Positions 10,826-20,830 of a stretch of 64,000 nt of DNA are shown here, one piece after another (the first letter of the stretch is position 1; each line of letters opens with the position of its first letter). The stretch is taken from contig JAPDOI010001521.1 of the NCBI GenBank assembly GCA_029168955.1, forward strand, positions 105,765-169,764, given 5' to 3'. Position numbers and translations under genes: made by a program. This DNA is from Aplectana chamaeleonis (Eukaryota > Nematoda > Chromadorea > Rhabditida > Cosmocercidae). Below the pieces are notes generated by a model. The model saw only the letters and a list, made by a program, of their open reading frames with translations. It was not told the origin of the DNA and made no database searches.

Positions 10826-11356
10826 TGCACTGTTCACGGAAAACTTCGTCCTGTGTTTTCACTGAAAATTGAGGGTAGAAGCCCCCGAAGCAGAACAGCT
10901 TTGAAAAAACGGACCTGAACGCACTCTCAGATGCAGAAAACCGGCTTCGAAAGATGATCCACACAGCAAGGTTGGCCCTTGGGTTCAGTTATTGCAGTCA
11001 TTAGCGTCACAGCTCTATCACTGCCACATCTTGATCTGCTTCTATCAGCAGCGTTTTTTTATTAAAATACGCAACGGAATTCTTGTAAGGCCAAAAGCTG
11101 ACGAACCGTTGCGTATTTTAATAAAAAACACTGCTGATAGACGCAGATCAAGATGTGACAGTGATGGAGATGTGTCGCTAATGACTGCAATAACTGAACC
11201 CAAGGGGCCAACCTTGCTGTGTGGATCATCTTTCGAAGCCGGTTTTTTGCATCTGAGAATGCATTCAGGTCCGTTTTTTCAAAGCTGTTCTGCTTCGGGG
11301 GCTTCTACCCTCAATTTTCAGTGAAAACACAGGACGAAGTTTTCCGCATATAGTGC
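10826..11356. mobile_element. Near-perfect palindromic element, about 240-bp arms
   Basis: The left arm (GTTCACGGAAAACTTCGTCC from 10832) is the reverse complement of the right arm ending GGACGAAGTTTTCCGC at about 11350. Pairing is nearly continuous to the centre, where TACGCAACGG and CCGTTGCGTA flank a loop of about 26 bp (11083-11108). Such high identity suggests a young insertion or ongoing arm conversion. No frame of interest. Confidence 0.93.
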
Positions 11357-12249
11357 CTCCAAGTGGAAACCCCACGTAATTCTCAACTATATCTACCTCC
11401 GTAATCCAGCACTCGTCGAGTGGCCGCTATTTCACCAATTTTCCTCCTTGATGAACCAGCGTGCTATTTCCACAATTTCAATAGTTTAACTACATGACAG
11501 AACAGACCCGTTTCTCCAACAAAATTCATTCAACATTTCAACAATGAATTTCTCCATATTTTCTTTACAGCATTCATAACATAGCACAAGCTTCAGTCAA
11601 GAAAGGGGACATAGTTTACAGATTCAGAAAAAAGCACACATAAGTGGATGGCGTCTAGGTAAAAGTGCTGCTTGCTAATTCTATGCGCCCGGATACTAAG
11701 GCATTTTACAGACACTACGTTGTATTTCGAGAATCAGATGCATATGCAGGTTTACTTGGACTATGACGTAGACTAAATCACACCTACATCCCAAATTGAC
11801 CATCTGTTCCACAAACGCAGTGTTGAGGCGAATGCGTGAGGAATAATCACAGTCTCACATACCGAGTTTGGGACTTTGGAGGCTAAGCGGAGGGGATCTG
11901 AGATGAATTCGTGATCTTTACCCGCGAGAATTCTGCGAGTCCGCCATGAATCGACCACGATCCAGTAATCGTGGAGATGATGTGCATTGAGGGAACTAGG
12001 TTTTATTTAGTCTTTGGCTTAGTTCATGTAAACCTGCCCATGTGTTTGATCCTTTAATTATAACTTAGTTTTCGTACAATGCTCAAGTAACCGTGCATCC
12101 ATAATTGTGGAGCACTGCACTCTCGTGGACCTAATTTACAACTCCTCAAATAGCAGGCTCCAACTTCTAATCAAATACTACATCTACTCGTCACTTAACA
12201 GCTAATCAGTTCAGCACCAACAAATCCAGACGACCTTGGCATCAGAGTA
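11357..12249. other. No feature recognised
   Basis: Both strands show only short frames. No terminal repeats, tandem repeats or protein similarity could be recognised by eye. Confidence 0.4.
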
Positions 12250-13030
12250 GAGAACCCTTCTTCAGCTTTCGCCGTTCATAATCGCTGAAATTTTATAATC
12301 ATAATCGTCTAATAGTTCGAAACTCGGCAAATGGACATCAAATTCGCATTCACCACCACGAATAACCCCCGCATACGAATTTTGAGTCAGATATGAGACC
12401 TTGATCAAGATACCGTAATATGTAGAAAATCGGCAACGGACATCAAGTTCGTGTTGAGCACATCAAATTACCCCCAGAAAATGATTTTGAGACACATCTA
12501 TCGAAGAAATCCGGGAATCTCTGAATAGACGTTTTGCCCTCAAAAATTTCCCCCGCTAGGATGCTTTGAGCGAATCAAGGCAAAACTTTGGAAAATTGAC
12601 AAATAAACGCCCGATTCGTGGTCAGCGCACCGATAAATTAAGTCGAATCTGGAACATTTTTCTGAAGCGCTTCCAGAACCCCTAATAAGTAGTTGCCCAA
12701 CCGAAAATCCGTACATGTCCAAAACGCAATAAGTCTGCGCAAAGTTCGGAAAATGTGCTTTACCCAAACTTGGCTCAGAGTGGTTGCTTTGGGCGCTGAA
12801 CACGATTATGAGATTCGTTCCCAGATTTTCGAATGTTCACTGCGCGTTTTGGAAGGTACGAAAAGCCAAAAAACAACCGTTTTGGGCCTATAACTTCTCG
12901 GAACCAGCGGCTCGGGACATGGTACTGCGCAGTTTTACTATAGATTCCCAAGAGATACTAGCAATACAATTCGTTTCTGCAGAACCGACCTACGCATTGT
13001 ATACTTCCCTTCTATACATAAGTAATTGAC
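12250..13030 (+). repeat. Dispersed GR repeat (GTTCAGCACC / AATAACCCCC family), partial copy
   Basis: It contains degenerate units of about 115 bp built on GGACATCAA-TTCG-GTTCAGCACC-AATAACCCCC, then a segment (12660-12830) closely matching 39810-40010, including CCAACCGAAAATCCGTACA and GCGCTGAACACGATTA. It corresponds to the right arm of the inverted-repeat element at 37921-40807, so it is a truncated relative. Confidence 0.75.
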
Positions 13031-13320
13031 GCCAAAAAGAGAGGATTCAAGAAAATACCATAACTTTCCCGAAATGCTCTAGATCCGAGTCGACTGGGAA
13101 TGCAATATTTTCAAAATGCCACACTGCAAAACCGACGAAAATTTTAAATAGTGCAATATTCACAACATTTTATTGCCTTTTAAACACCATAAACGGTCAA
13201 ACCCAGTCAGAAATGAGCGCATCCCTTAGCGTCGCCAGGAAGGAAATCTCGCTTTTCGGGCAGAGTTTTTCACCACACCCTCGTCAGTAGTTGTCTCGCC
13301 AGAAAATGGTTAAGTGATCC
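13031..13320. other. No feature recognised
   Basis: Short unassigned stretch between the GR fragment and the next terminal inverted repeat. Confidence 0.35.
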
Positions 13321-13325
13321 TACTC

Positions 13326-13957
13326 AGGCAAACTGGGGCGTCGACAACAGGTTGATAAGTTGTCATCTCATAAACCGCTCCCCTGTTGACAAGTTATATC
13401 GCGCGTATTGTCAGCCTGAGACCAGCCCGTTGCCCAGCGACGTCCGCCTGTTGTCGGGCTATTGACAACTTGATGTGTCGCGTTTAGCGGCCTATTTAGC
13501 AGCAGTTCACATCCTACAGGACTGTTTCATCTAGCTTAGGTACCACTTTTTACCGACACGCGTCGTGGTCGGCACGCCGACACGCGTCGCGGTCGGCACT
13601 CCGACACGCGTTGCGGTTGGCATTCCAACACGCGTCGCGGTCGGCACACCGACACGCGTCGCGGCTGGGTCGCCCAGCCTCCACTGGGGTCACCACCGTA
13701 TAGGCGGGACCTCCAGATGCTGGGCGGGGCCAATGTACCGCAAGCTTGGGTAATTGAACCGGCTGCGCTCTAATCATTCACAGCATGCCTGAAAAATGCG
13801 TCGTATACATCCCTCGTATCTAGAGCGTTGGCTGTGCAACAGCTCGACATCGACCAGAGCATAACTCGCGGCCACGGCCCCGCCGAATATCGGCGCGTTG
13901 GCCACCGGTGACTCATGGTGGGCGGATCAACCTGTTGTCGACGCCCCAGTTTGCCAG
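13326..13957. mobile_element. TIR element with 35-bp ends, containing a 24-bp minisatellite
   Basis: GGCAAACTGGGGCGTCGACA, continuing ACAGGTTGAT, on the left (13327-13356) is matched by its reverse complement at about 13924-13954. The element is about 0.63 kb. Inside, 13375-13480 repeats the word TTGACAACTTG-like around GTTGTC, and the 24-bp array at 13553 occupies the middle. No transposase. Confidence 0.82.
13553..13672. repeat. 24-bp GC-rich minisatellite, 5 units
   Basis: CCGACACGCG (or CCAACACGCG) begins at 13553, 13577, 13601, 13625 and 13649, exactly every 24 bp. Units are CpG-rich (ACGCGTCGCGGTCGG). The period is a multiple of three, so it yields false frames on both strands with 8-residue repeats. 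Confidence 0.95.
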
Positions 13958-13964
13958 AGTACTC

Positions 13965-14110
13965 AAGGCTCTGCTCTCAAACAGAGTCAAGCGGGTCGGA
14001 GTGCGTAATTTTTCGAAATCAGAGCGACCCCACCACCATCAAAATTGTTTCCAAGATTTTTTGCGACCCCCCTCCCCCGTTGCAAAATTTGGCAACCCCT
14101 TGGCTTTGCT
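13965..14110. repeat. Dispersed repeat with GTCAAGCGGGTCG / GCGACCCCCC words, copy 1
   Basis: Shares GTCAAGCGGG, TTTCGAAATCAGAGCGACCC and GCGACCCCCCTCCCCC with 42745-43120 (inverted halves), 51765-51870 and 53450-53610. Those other copies show the same run of C and T around CAAAATTT. It probably represents remnants of one dispersed element. Confidence 0.7.
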
Positions 14111-14164
14111 CTCAAATCACTCGATATTGTAGTTTACGGTAGATAGAAGTGGCTAAATTAACTG

Positions 14165-14335
14165 AATCAACATGTAAATCTCATTCACGGCTGGCGGTGT
14201 GGTAAGCTGATGAACTGCGCTTTTTCCTCGGCTTGAATCGACTAGCAGGCCGGCGCACGCGACCACCTTCACCAGCCGCGGATGAGATTTAAATGATTTT
14301 TTTTTCTAGAAGAAACAAGCCACGGACTCTCTGAG
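14165..14335. mobile_element. MITE family M, copy 1
   Basis: Imperfect inverted ends: GTAAATCTCATTCACGGCTG on the left and CAGCCGCGGATGAGATTTAAA on the right, followed by GAAACAAGCCACGG. The copy at 29318-29486 has the same ends and the central GGCGYACGCGACC. Confidence 0.75.
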
Positions 14336-16030
14336 AGCATATGTTCGCTCGCGGTCAAGGTTTGCAAGTCTGAGCGCCTTGAAATATTATTTTATGACTC
14401 CCACCCTAATTTTCATTTCTTGACGATTATACGTATGTCTAGGCTCAGTAAAACGCGCATGATTTGGCCTTTCAAAACCACACTCACTCTTCGATTTTTG
14501 GTAACAAAGAACACATCCGAATCAATGGCTCATCATTTCATCGAGCTTTTAGTGTTTCTTCCGTGTTAGATCTCATGACAAGTCAAATGCATAGAGTATT
14601 TCACGTCTTTTAACAAGCTTCTCACAAATATTACTATGCCAAATAATAAACCTCCCGTAGCGAAGCAAAACAGTTAGATAATTTCATTTCATTTTAGCGA
14701 AGGTTTCCTTCAGAGATAAGACGAAGAAAACACGCCGTTCATGGCCTTTCTGCCGATTTCACCTGCTCGGCACTTTAGGACACTCCAACTTGGGTCCCGA
14801 CCAGGGCTGTGCGGAAATCTTTTTTAAGATTTTCGGAAACGGAAACGGAAGAAAAATGGCTGAAAAACGCCGGAAACGGAAATCCGGAAACGGAAGAGAA
14901 CGAAAAAATTGTAGTATCCTTCAATGATCAGTTTCGCCGCTACTCATGATTTGCAAGTGCCCTTCAATATTCTGTGATTTCAATCTACTCGCTCACGCAC
15001 TCGTGGGGTTGCGCTTTGAAACAACAAGCGAAATCGAGTACAAAGAGATTCGCGGCATAATAGGAGGAGGTGCTGCTGCTGCTTCTCCAATTGTGCTGCT
15101 AATAAGTCTGGTCGAGCAGCTCCTCCCCTTGTGTGATTCTTTTGGTGCTGAGTTCATCTCCTCTATTTATTATTCTAGTGCGAATGAACAGTGTAGGACC
15201 TTGTTCTACGACGGTAAGGGTCCGTTATAAAAGTCGCTATAAGGCGCCCAATCCCGCTGAGAGGGCAGTTGGCCATTCGAAGTCCGCCCAGATGGTGATC
15301 TCGAGTCACTTCGTGGACATAAAATTTGGGTGCCGAGAAGGTCGTCCCCTTTTCTGAACTCGGAAAGAGCCCCTCTGTGGCGGACATTGGCAAGGTTGCC
15401 CTCTTTGCTGAATGCCGTGATTGGGATCGTACCTTACTAGTAACTACCGTAGAGGTTATGACAGCCCAAAATCTCTCTGGATTCACCTAACAGGCTCCTG
15501 CTAGCTGATAGTGAGGGTTGCGCTCCAGAGCCGACACCGAATTCAGCCCCTCGTCGTCAGCAATAGGTGCTACTAATTGCAGCAGAGCTGGAAATGAGGA
15601 GAGGGCAAAACCCAGTACACGCTGGCAACACATGCTGCTGACAACTAAATGAATGACGAATGACCTGAATGACGTCACAGGTGGCGTCGTAGCCCAGTCG
15701 TCCAGGCACCCGGCCGGGGCAGAGTTGTGACTTCGGGACCACCCGGCTGTAGAATCTGGAAAGTTCACATTCAGGAGCATATATGGACTTCTTTATGGGT
15801 TTAATTCCCTTGAGAATTGAATCGCCAATGGCTATGAAGGGGTCGATTTCGGCTGGTCAAACTGTATAAGAGGAACGCCTCATGAAAGTGATTAACCACC
15901 GGAGGCCGGCTGGCGTGACGCGTGCGACGCAAATCTGCGGCGCGCGCATTGAGCACGATTGGAGCACGATTATACATTCGACCAGCATCTTCTACAGGCG
16001 AAACGAGTTCTAGCTCTGCGTAATACTCAA
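14336..16030. other. No gene recognised; GGAAACGGA low-complexity tract
   Basis: 14825-14905 is a purine-rich tract repeating GGAAACGGAA. The interval 14940-15780 has several 60- to 100-codon frames on both strands, none with domains I recognise. I cannot exclude a decayed mobile-element gene at 15180-15480, where a plus frame and a minus frame overlap. Confidence 0.4.
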
Positions 16031-16034
16031 CTGA

Positions 16035-17968
16035 CGAGCCTCGGGAAGTAAAATTAATGCAATACGTGATATGAACACTGAATTTCATACTTCTCTCAGG
16101 CTAAGAGGCTCTTCCCATTACAGAATCAACATCACTAACAAGGGAGGGTCGCACACATAAGATTGAGTTTCGAGATGCAACTGTGATATGTTCGAGGGGG
16201 AGGGTAGTAATCCAATATTTCGGACTCAGAATCGGCTAACTGCCGCAGAGATTTACGGGAGATTTGCAAAAACGGACATTTCCAAAGCTTTGCCATGAGA
16301 AAACGGGTACGTGAATGACAATTTTCAGAGCTTTCAAATAAATTGGCTTGGAGTAAGCCTAAAATTGGTTTCTAGGAATTTTTATTAGTGCTGATTGCTA
16401 ATCTGAGACCCGTCTGTCAATGTTTGAAAATTCCATTTGAGTTGGTCCAAAGCTTCAAAATTGGAGAACTTTCGCTGCCCAAACGCGACTTTTGACGATT
16501 TCGGGAATGCTGCGATCAAATCGCTTCAAAACTTGTACATAGGGGTTATTCGGTCTGCTCAACACGAATCTGCAACCCGTTTATGAATTTTCGATTAATT
16601 ACGGGAGGTTACGGTGGGTATACGGTAACTCAGTCAAGGTCTCAGATTTGACGGAAAATTGTACTGTGGGTGGTATTTGGGACGCTGAACAGGAATTTGA
16701 TATCCGTTTTTCTGATTTTTGAATCTATAATGTAAAAAACGTCAGGTAAAAGGCATTATGACTACCGCATCCCACAGTAACCCTAAGTCTGGCGGAGAAT
16801 AGACCCCAGATGAGGGTTTAGCGCCCTATATAACCCCCAGTTTAAAGTTTTGAGCCGAATCCGAGACTTTCGTTATGAACGCCCTGAAAATTCCCTGATA
16901 CCCTTACCTTTTAATGACGTAATGAAAATGTCGTTTTTGGAAATTCTTCCGCCGTTTAGGAAATTTTTAAGCACGGGTCATTTGTTTAAGGTCACAGACC
17001 CACAGCAACGACAGCATGGTTTTCCAAATCGACACCGGTAGGTGGCAAGCCTCCCTTGTAGCAGAACCCACGAGACCAATCTCAGCAGCTGTTAAAAAGT
17101 AGTCTATTGCTCCTCTGCTGTGCTCGATGTATCTTCTTGAGACGATTCTCGCTATCAAGTATTAGAATGTGTGAAAAGCATTGAGAGAATAAAGAACATT
17201 GAATATTTTCTAATGAATTGTTTTTCATGCTATTTCTAAGGCAGTGAGACTAAGCCTACAGTTGAAAACCTCGAAAATTACGAGTACTACCGGAGCTTTC
17301 ATGGGTAATGGCATTACTAATGGGTGTAATTCACGAGGTTTTGCTCTGCAGAAATGTTTCTCAAATCCATCAACCAAATCATCCAAGTTCCGCTAGGTTT
17401 TCCAAGTTTGATGTTGTTACCAACGTGATTTATTCCGACCTCATAGCTCGTTTTCCAAGGTTGAAATGGCTCGATCTCAAGACGGACTGTCATGATGGAG
17501 AAAAATAATTTGACTTTCTGCTAACTAATAGTCTAAAATACTCCTCTGTAGTCTTAGGACTGATTAAGGACGGTTTTTTTTGTATGAGTGGAATCACTTA
17601 CTTGGGAATTGGAAACACATGTTCTTCCTAAACAAGTTCAAAGGATGTTATTAATGGTCTGTTCTATATATATTGAGCTTTTCTTATGCTGTTGAGATTG
17701 GTCTGGTGGGTTCTCTTTGGCCGAAGTTATACTACTCGCGACAGGCGACCGCGACAGCGCATAGAAGGCATATCGAATTTCGGTCGATATGTATGATAAA
17801 CAGTGCACCGCTGCGCCTGTCGCGGGTAGTATAACTACAACCTTAGTGATGTTGCTTCTGCAATAGGAAGAGCTGAGACTAGTTTTGCCTCTTGACCTTA
17901 GAGAAGTGTGAAATTCAGTGTTCATACCACGTATCGTATTATTTTTGCTTCTCGAGGTTTTTTAGTAG
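16035..17968. mobile_element. 1.9-kb inverted-repeat element with nested pieces
   Basis: The left end (GCCTCGGGAAGTAAAATTAA ... GAACACTGAATTTCATACTT, 16035-16143) is the diverged reverse complement of the right end (17845-17968, ending CTTCTCGAGG). The arms are about 110 bp. The interior holds a GR-repeat segment (about 16535-16870: AACACGAATCTGCAACCCG and TACGGTGGGTATACGGTA) and a nested MITE at 17725-17838. No target duplication was found. Short frames only. Confidence 0.7.
17725..17838. mobile_element. Small MITE related to 60229-60362
   Basis: Ends GTTATACTACTCGCGACAGG and its complement CCTGTCGCGGGTAGTATAAC are imperfect inverted repeats about 20 bp long. The middle contains GGTCGATATG, which is shared in inverted form (CATATCGACC) with the MITE at 60229. 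It lies within the 1.9-kb inverted-repeat element. Confidence 0.85.
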
Positions 17969-17998
17969 GGAGTTAAAGAGAGCCAAGAGTGTGAAAGT

Positions 17999-18093
17999 CA
18001 AATGACAAATGACGATATGACAAATGAAATGACAAATGACGACAACATGAAGTGACAAATGACGACAAATGACAATGAAATGACAAATGACGC
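17999..18093 (+). repeat. ATGACAA-type minisatellite
   Basis: About ten irregular copies of AAATGACAA / AAATGACGA words, such as GACAAATGACGACAAATGAC. There is no constant period and it is not coding. Confidence 0.85.
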
Positions 18094-18255
18094 GGATCGA
18101 TAAGTTGACCCGCCAAAACGTGCGGACGCCAGTTCAAACGAACTCATGCACGTTCAGGAGGACAGTCGTTTCAGGACCAGCGATATTCCTCAGAGTCGGA
18201 CCCTTTAACGGCTTCAAGCCTTCATTGAGTGGGTAATCTCAGAAAATGAAACAAC

Positions 18256-18438
18256 ATATCGCAGCGGGGGGGGGGGGGGGGCGTTGTGATACTGCAACTG
18301 ACCACGCCCATTTTTTCGTGCCGCAAACACTCCTGATTTCGAAAGGGGGGAAGCCAGGGTAGATGCTCAAATTGCGCGGCTGCACAATAAAATGGGCGTG
18401 GCAAAGTGCATCGCACCACAGCCCCCCCCCGCGGCGAT
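18256..18438. mobile_element. MITE family G, copy 1, with G16 run
   Basis: The ends are ATCGCAGCG followed by 16 G (18266-18281), and on the other side nine C followed by GCGGCGAT. The inner arms are the conserved pair CCACGCCCATTTT and AAAATGGGCGTGG. Copies occur at 28503-28660 and 50083-50288, always with these two inner blocks about 60-75 bp apart. Confidence 0.87.
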
Positions 18439-18689
18439 AGCACAAAGTTACATGTGATTTAGAAGGCCTGGAACCGTATACTTGCGATATAAATCGCCTA
18501 ATGTCCTCCATTATTTAAGTGGAGTCTATTTCCGATCATCGCGTGCGTATGCTGTGCCTCCTGTTCCCCCACACTTTCTCGCTGCCTCTGCCCTCGCAGC
18601 GCACGCGAAGGAGCAGAGTTTAAGTAGGCTACGAATTAGAGAATCCATGCGTGTTCGCGTGTATATATGCGCGCAACTGTGCGTGTAAA

Positions 18690-19560
18690 TACGCACACAC
18701 GAACGAGTGCCCGCGTGCGTATAATTGCGCGCGCAAGAAACTGCCCGCTAAAGCGTAATGGTTTGCTCGTGTTTGAATGAGCGCGTGAGTATGCGCACAT
18801 GCGCGTGCACGTGCATGAGCAACCGTGCTAGCGTGTGTGGGCGCGTAAACGTGAACGCGTAATAGCGCGTTGGTGTGCTTGTGTTTGCGCACGCGTGTGT
18901 GCCTGTGAATAGGGGCGCGTATATTAACACAGGCGCACATGCGTGTGCATGTATGCGCGCGCAAACAACTGTGCGCTAAAGCGCAATGGTTTACTCGTGT
19001 TTGAGTGAGCGTGTGAGTGCGCGCACATGCGCGTGAACAATTGTGCTGGCGTGTGTGCGCGCAAGCATCAACGCGCAAAAGCGCAAGGGTTTGCTCGGGT
19101 TTGAGTGAGCGTGTAAATACGCGCACATGCGCGTGAACATTTGTACAATCGCGAAAGCATCTACGTGTAAAAGCGCAAGGGTTTGCTCGAGTTTGAGTGA
19201 GCGTGTAAATACGCGCACATGCGCGTGAACAATTGTGCTCGCGTGTGTGCGCGCCAGCATCTACGCGCAAAAGCGCAAGGGTTTGCTCGCGTTTGAGTGC
19301 GCGTGTAAATACGCGCTTAGGCCCGTGAACAATTGTGCTCGCGTGTGTGCGCAAGCATCTACGCGCAAAAGCGCAAGGGTTTGCTCGCGTTAGAGTGAGC
19401 GTGCGACTACGCGCACAAGCGCGTGAACAATTGTGCTCGCGTGTGTGCGCGCAAGCATCTACGCGCAAAAGCGCAAGGGTTTGCTCGCGCTTGAGCGCGC
19501 GTGTAAATACGCGCTTAGGCGCGTGAACATTTGTGCTCGCGTGTCTGCGCGAGTAAACAT
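18690..19560. repeat. About 100-bp GC/GT-rich tandem array, 8 units
   Basis: TTGCTCG or TTACTCG recurs near 18763, 18991, 19091, 19183, 19283, 19381 and 19481, so spacing is mostly 92-100 bp with one wider gap. Units are strings of alternating purine-pyrimidine words (GTGTGCGCGC, GCGCACATGCGCGTG). The 329-codon minus frame 19618-18629, rich in A, R, T and H, simply reads this array and should not be annotated as a protein. Confidence 0.9.
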
Positions 19561-19959
19561 TGACGCGTACTAACACGATGATGTGCTTGTGTTTCTGCAT
19601 GCGTCTGGGCCAGTTCATGAGCGCTCACAAGAGCCCCCGCAAGCGCGCGTACCTGTATAAATGCGCGGTCACACGTGTGCATGCGCGCAAGCGCATACAC
19701 GTGTTTTCGCAAACGTTCGTAAGTGTGGGCGCGGTGAGCGCATTTGTGTAAGTGTGCACCCAGCTGCGACACGTGACCGCACCCACGCATATCAGGCGTA
19801 TTGATTTCCGGTAGATATCGATGATTGGCGCTCCAGAGCGTGACCAGTCGTGCGAAGCATGAAGCTGGCCTTAGTGCGCCTGGATGCGCTCGTGCGATTG
19901 CTGGCAGGAGCGTATGTGCGTGCGTACATGCGTTTTCAGCGTCGTTTGGGGCTTCCCAA

Positions 19960-20830
19960 TGACAAATTCGGGTTAAAAGGCGTTAATTCCTGGATCTGGC
20001 CGATTTCACATTTTTTCTGAAAGATTACGAGAAATTTCTGGAGAATTACGGAGAAATCTTGTAGTAAATGTCCGATAATCTGACAGAATCGGCTCAATAC
20101 GAAGATTACGGGGGATTCTCCAGTAAGTTTTCCGTAAACTTCCGTAAACTTTTGGTAATTGCACGTTTACCAGTAATTACAGGGAAACTTCTGGTAAAGC
20201 TCTGGTAGTTTTCGGACCTGAATTCAAAGTGGTCCGATTTCAATTTTGAAGTAAATTCTGAATCGCTTCCATTGAGCTCTATACGAAAATAATATCTCAG
20301 GCCGAAAAAAGTCTACTGAAAAACTAGTCATTTACCAGAGTTGTACCACTAATTAGTGGTAAATGCGATTTTTACCACAAAATTACCACCTTTTCCCGAA
20401 GATTTACCACTAATTAGTGGTACTGAAAATTTTCTACTAGATTACCAGAGAATTACCAGTCCATTTCCAGGTAATTCTCTGGAAAAGTCTGGTAAACTAC
20501 TAGATTTTTCTGGTGATTCAGTAGAGTGGTTTTTCTCCACTAATTAGTGGTGAATTTCTGGTAAAGTAGTGAGCGCCACTGGTGGTTTCCAGGAGCTCAG
20601 GTCCGGGCACTACCACAGGTTTACCAGAGGTTTACCACCAATCTCCCGGAATTCGAGTTTTTTTGCCGAATTACCACAGTTTTACTAGAGGAATTCCACA
20701 ACCTTCTGGACTGCCAAAAAATCACTGAAATTTCAGACGTTTACTACAGAATTTCTCCAAAATTCTCCGTACCAGAGGTAATCTGCCAGAATTTTCCCGA
20801 TTTTTCGTAAAGTCTAATTTTTCAAGAATT
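19960..20830. repeat. Diffuse TTACCAGA-rich repeat with ACCACTAATTAGTGGT palindromes
   Basis: The tract is built of loosely repeated TTACCAGA, GGTAATT and TTACCAC words without a constant period. The perfect 16-bp palindrome ACCACTAATTAGTGGT occurs at 20345-20360 and 20406-20421, and its 14-bp core at 20537-20550. Related tracts lie at 26735-26900 and 61080-61290, and the 21-bp minisatellite at 10670 uses the same vocabulary. Confidence 0.75.

Larger units (their letters stand above)
18184..19870 (+). mobile_element. Element V, copy 1 (G-tract MITE plus GC/GT-rich tandem array)
   Basis: This 1.7-kb unit recurs inverted at 27120-28735. The order here is a GAGTCGGACCCTTTA end block (18195), the G-tract MITE (18256-18438), a segment with CCCCCACACTTTCTCGCTGC (18566), the 100-bp tandem array (18690-19560), and an end block with GCTCCAGAGCGTGACCAGTCG (19830). 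The same blocks appear in reverse order and orientation in the second copy. No coding capacity is evident. Confidence 0.8.

Noticed and set aside
18629..19618. 329-codon minus frame, longest in the window
   Set aside because: It translates the 100-bp GC/GT array; composition is repetitive (A, R, T, H) and the unit repeats in the protein.
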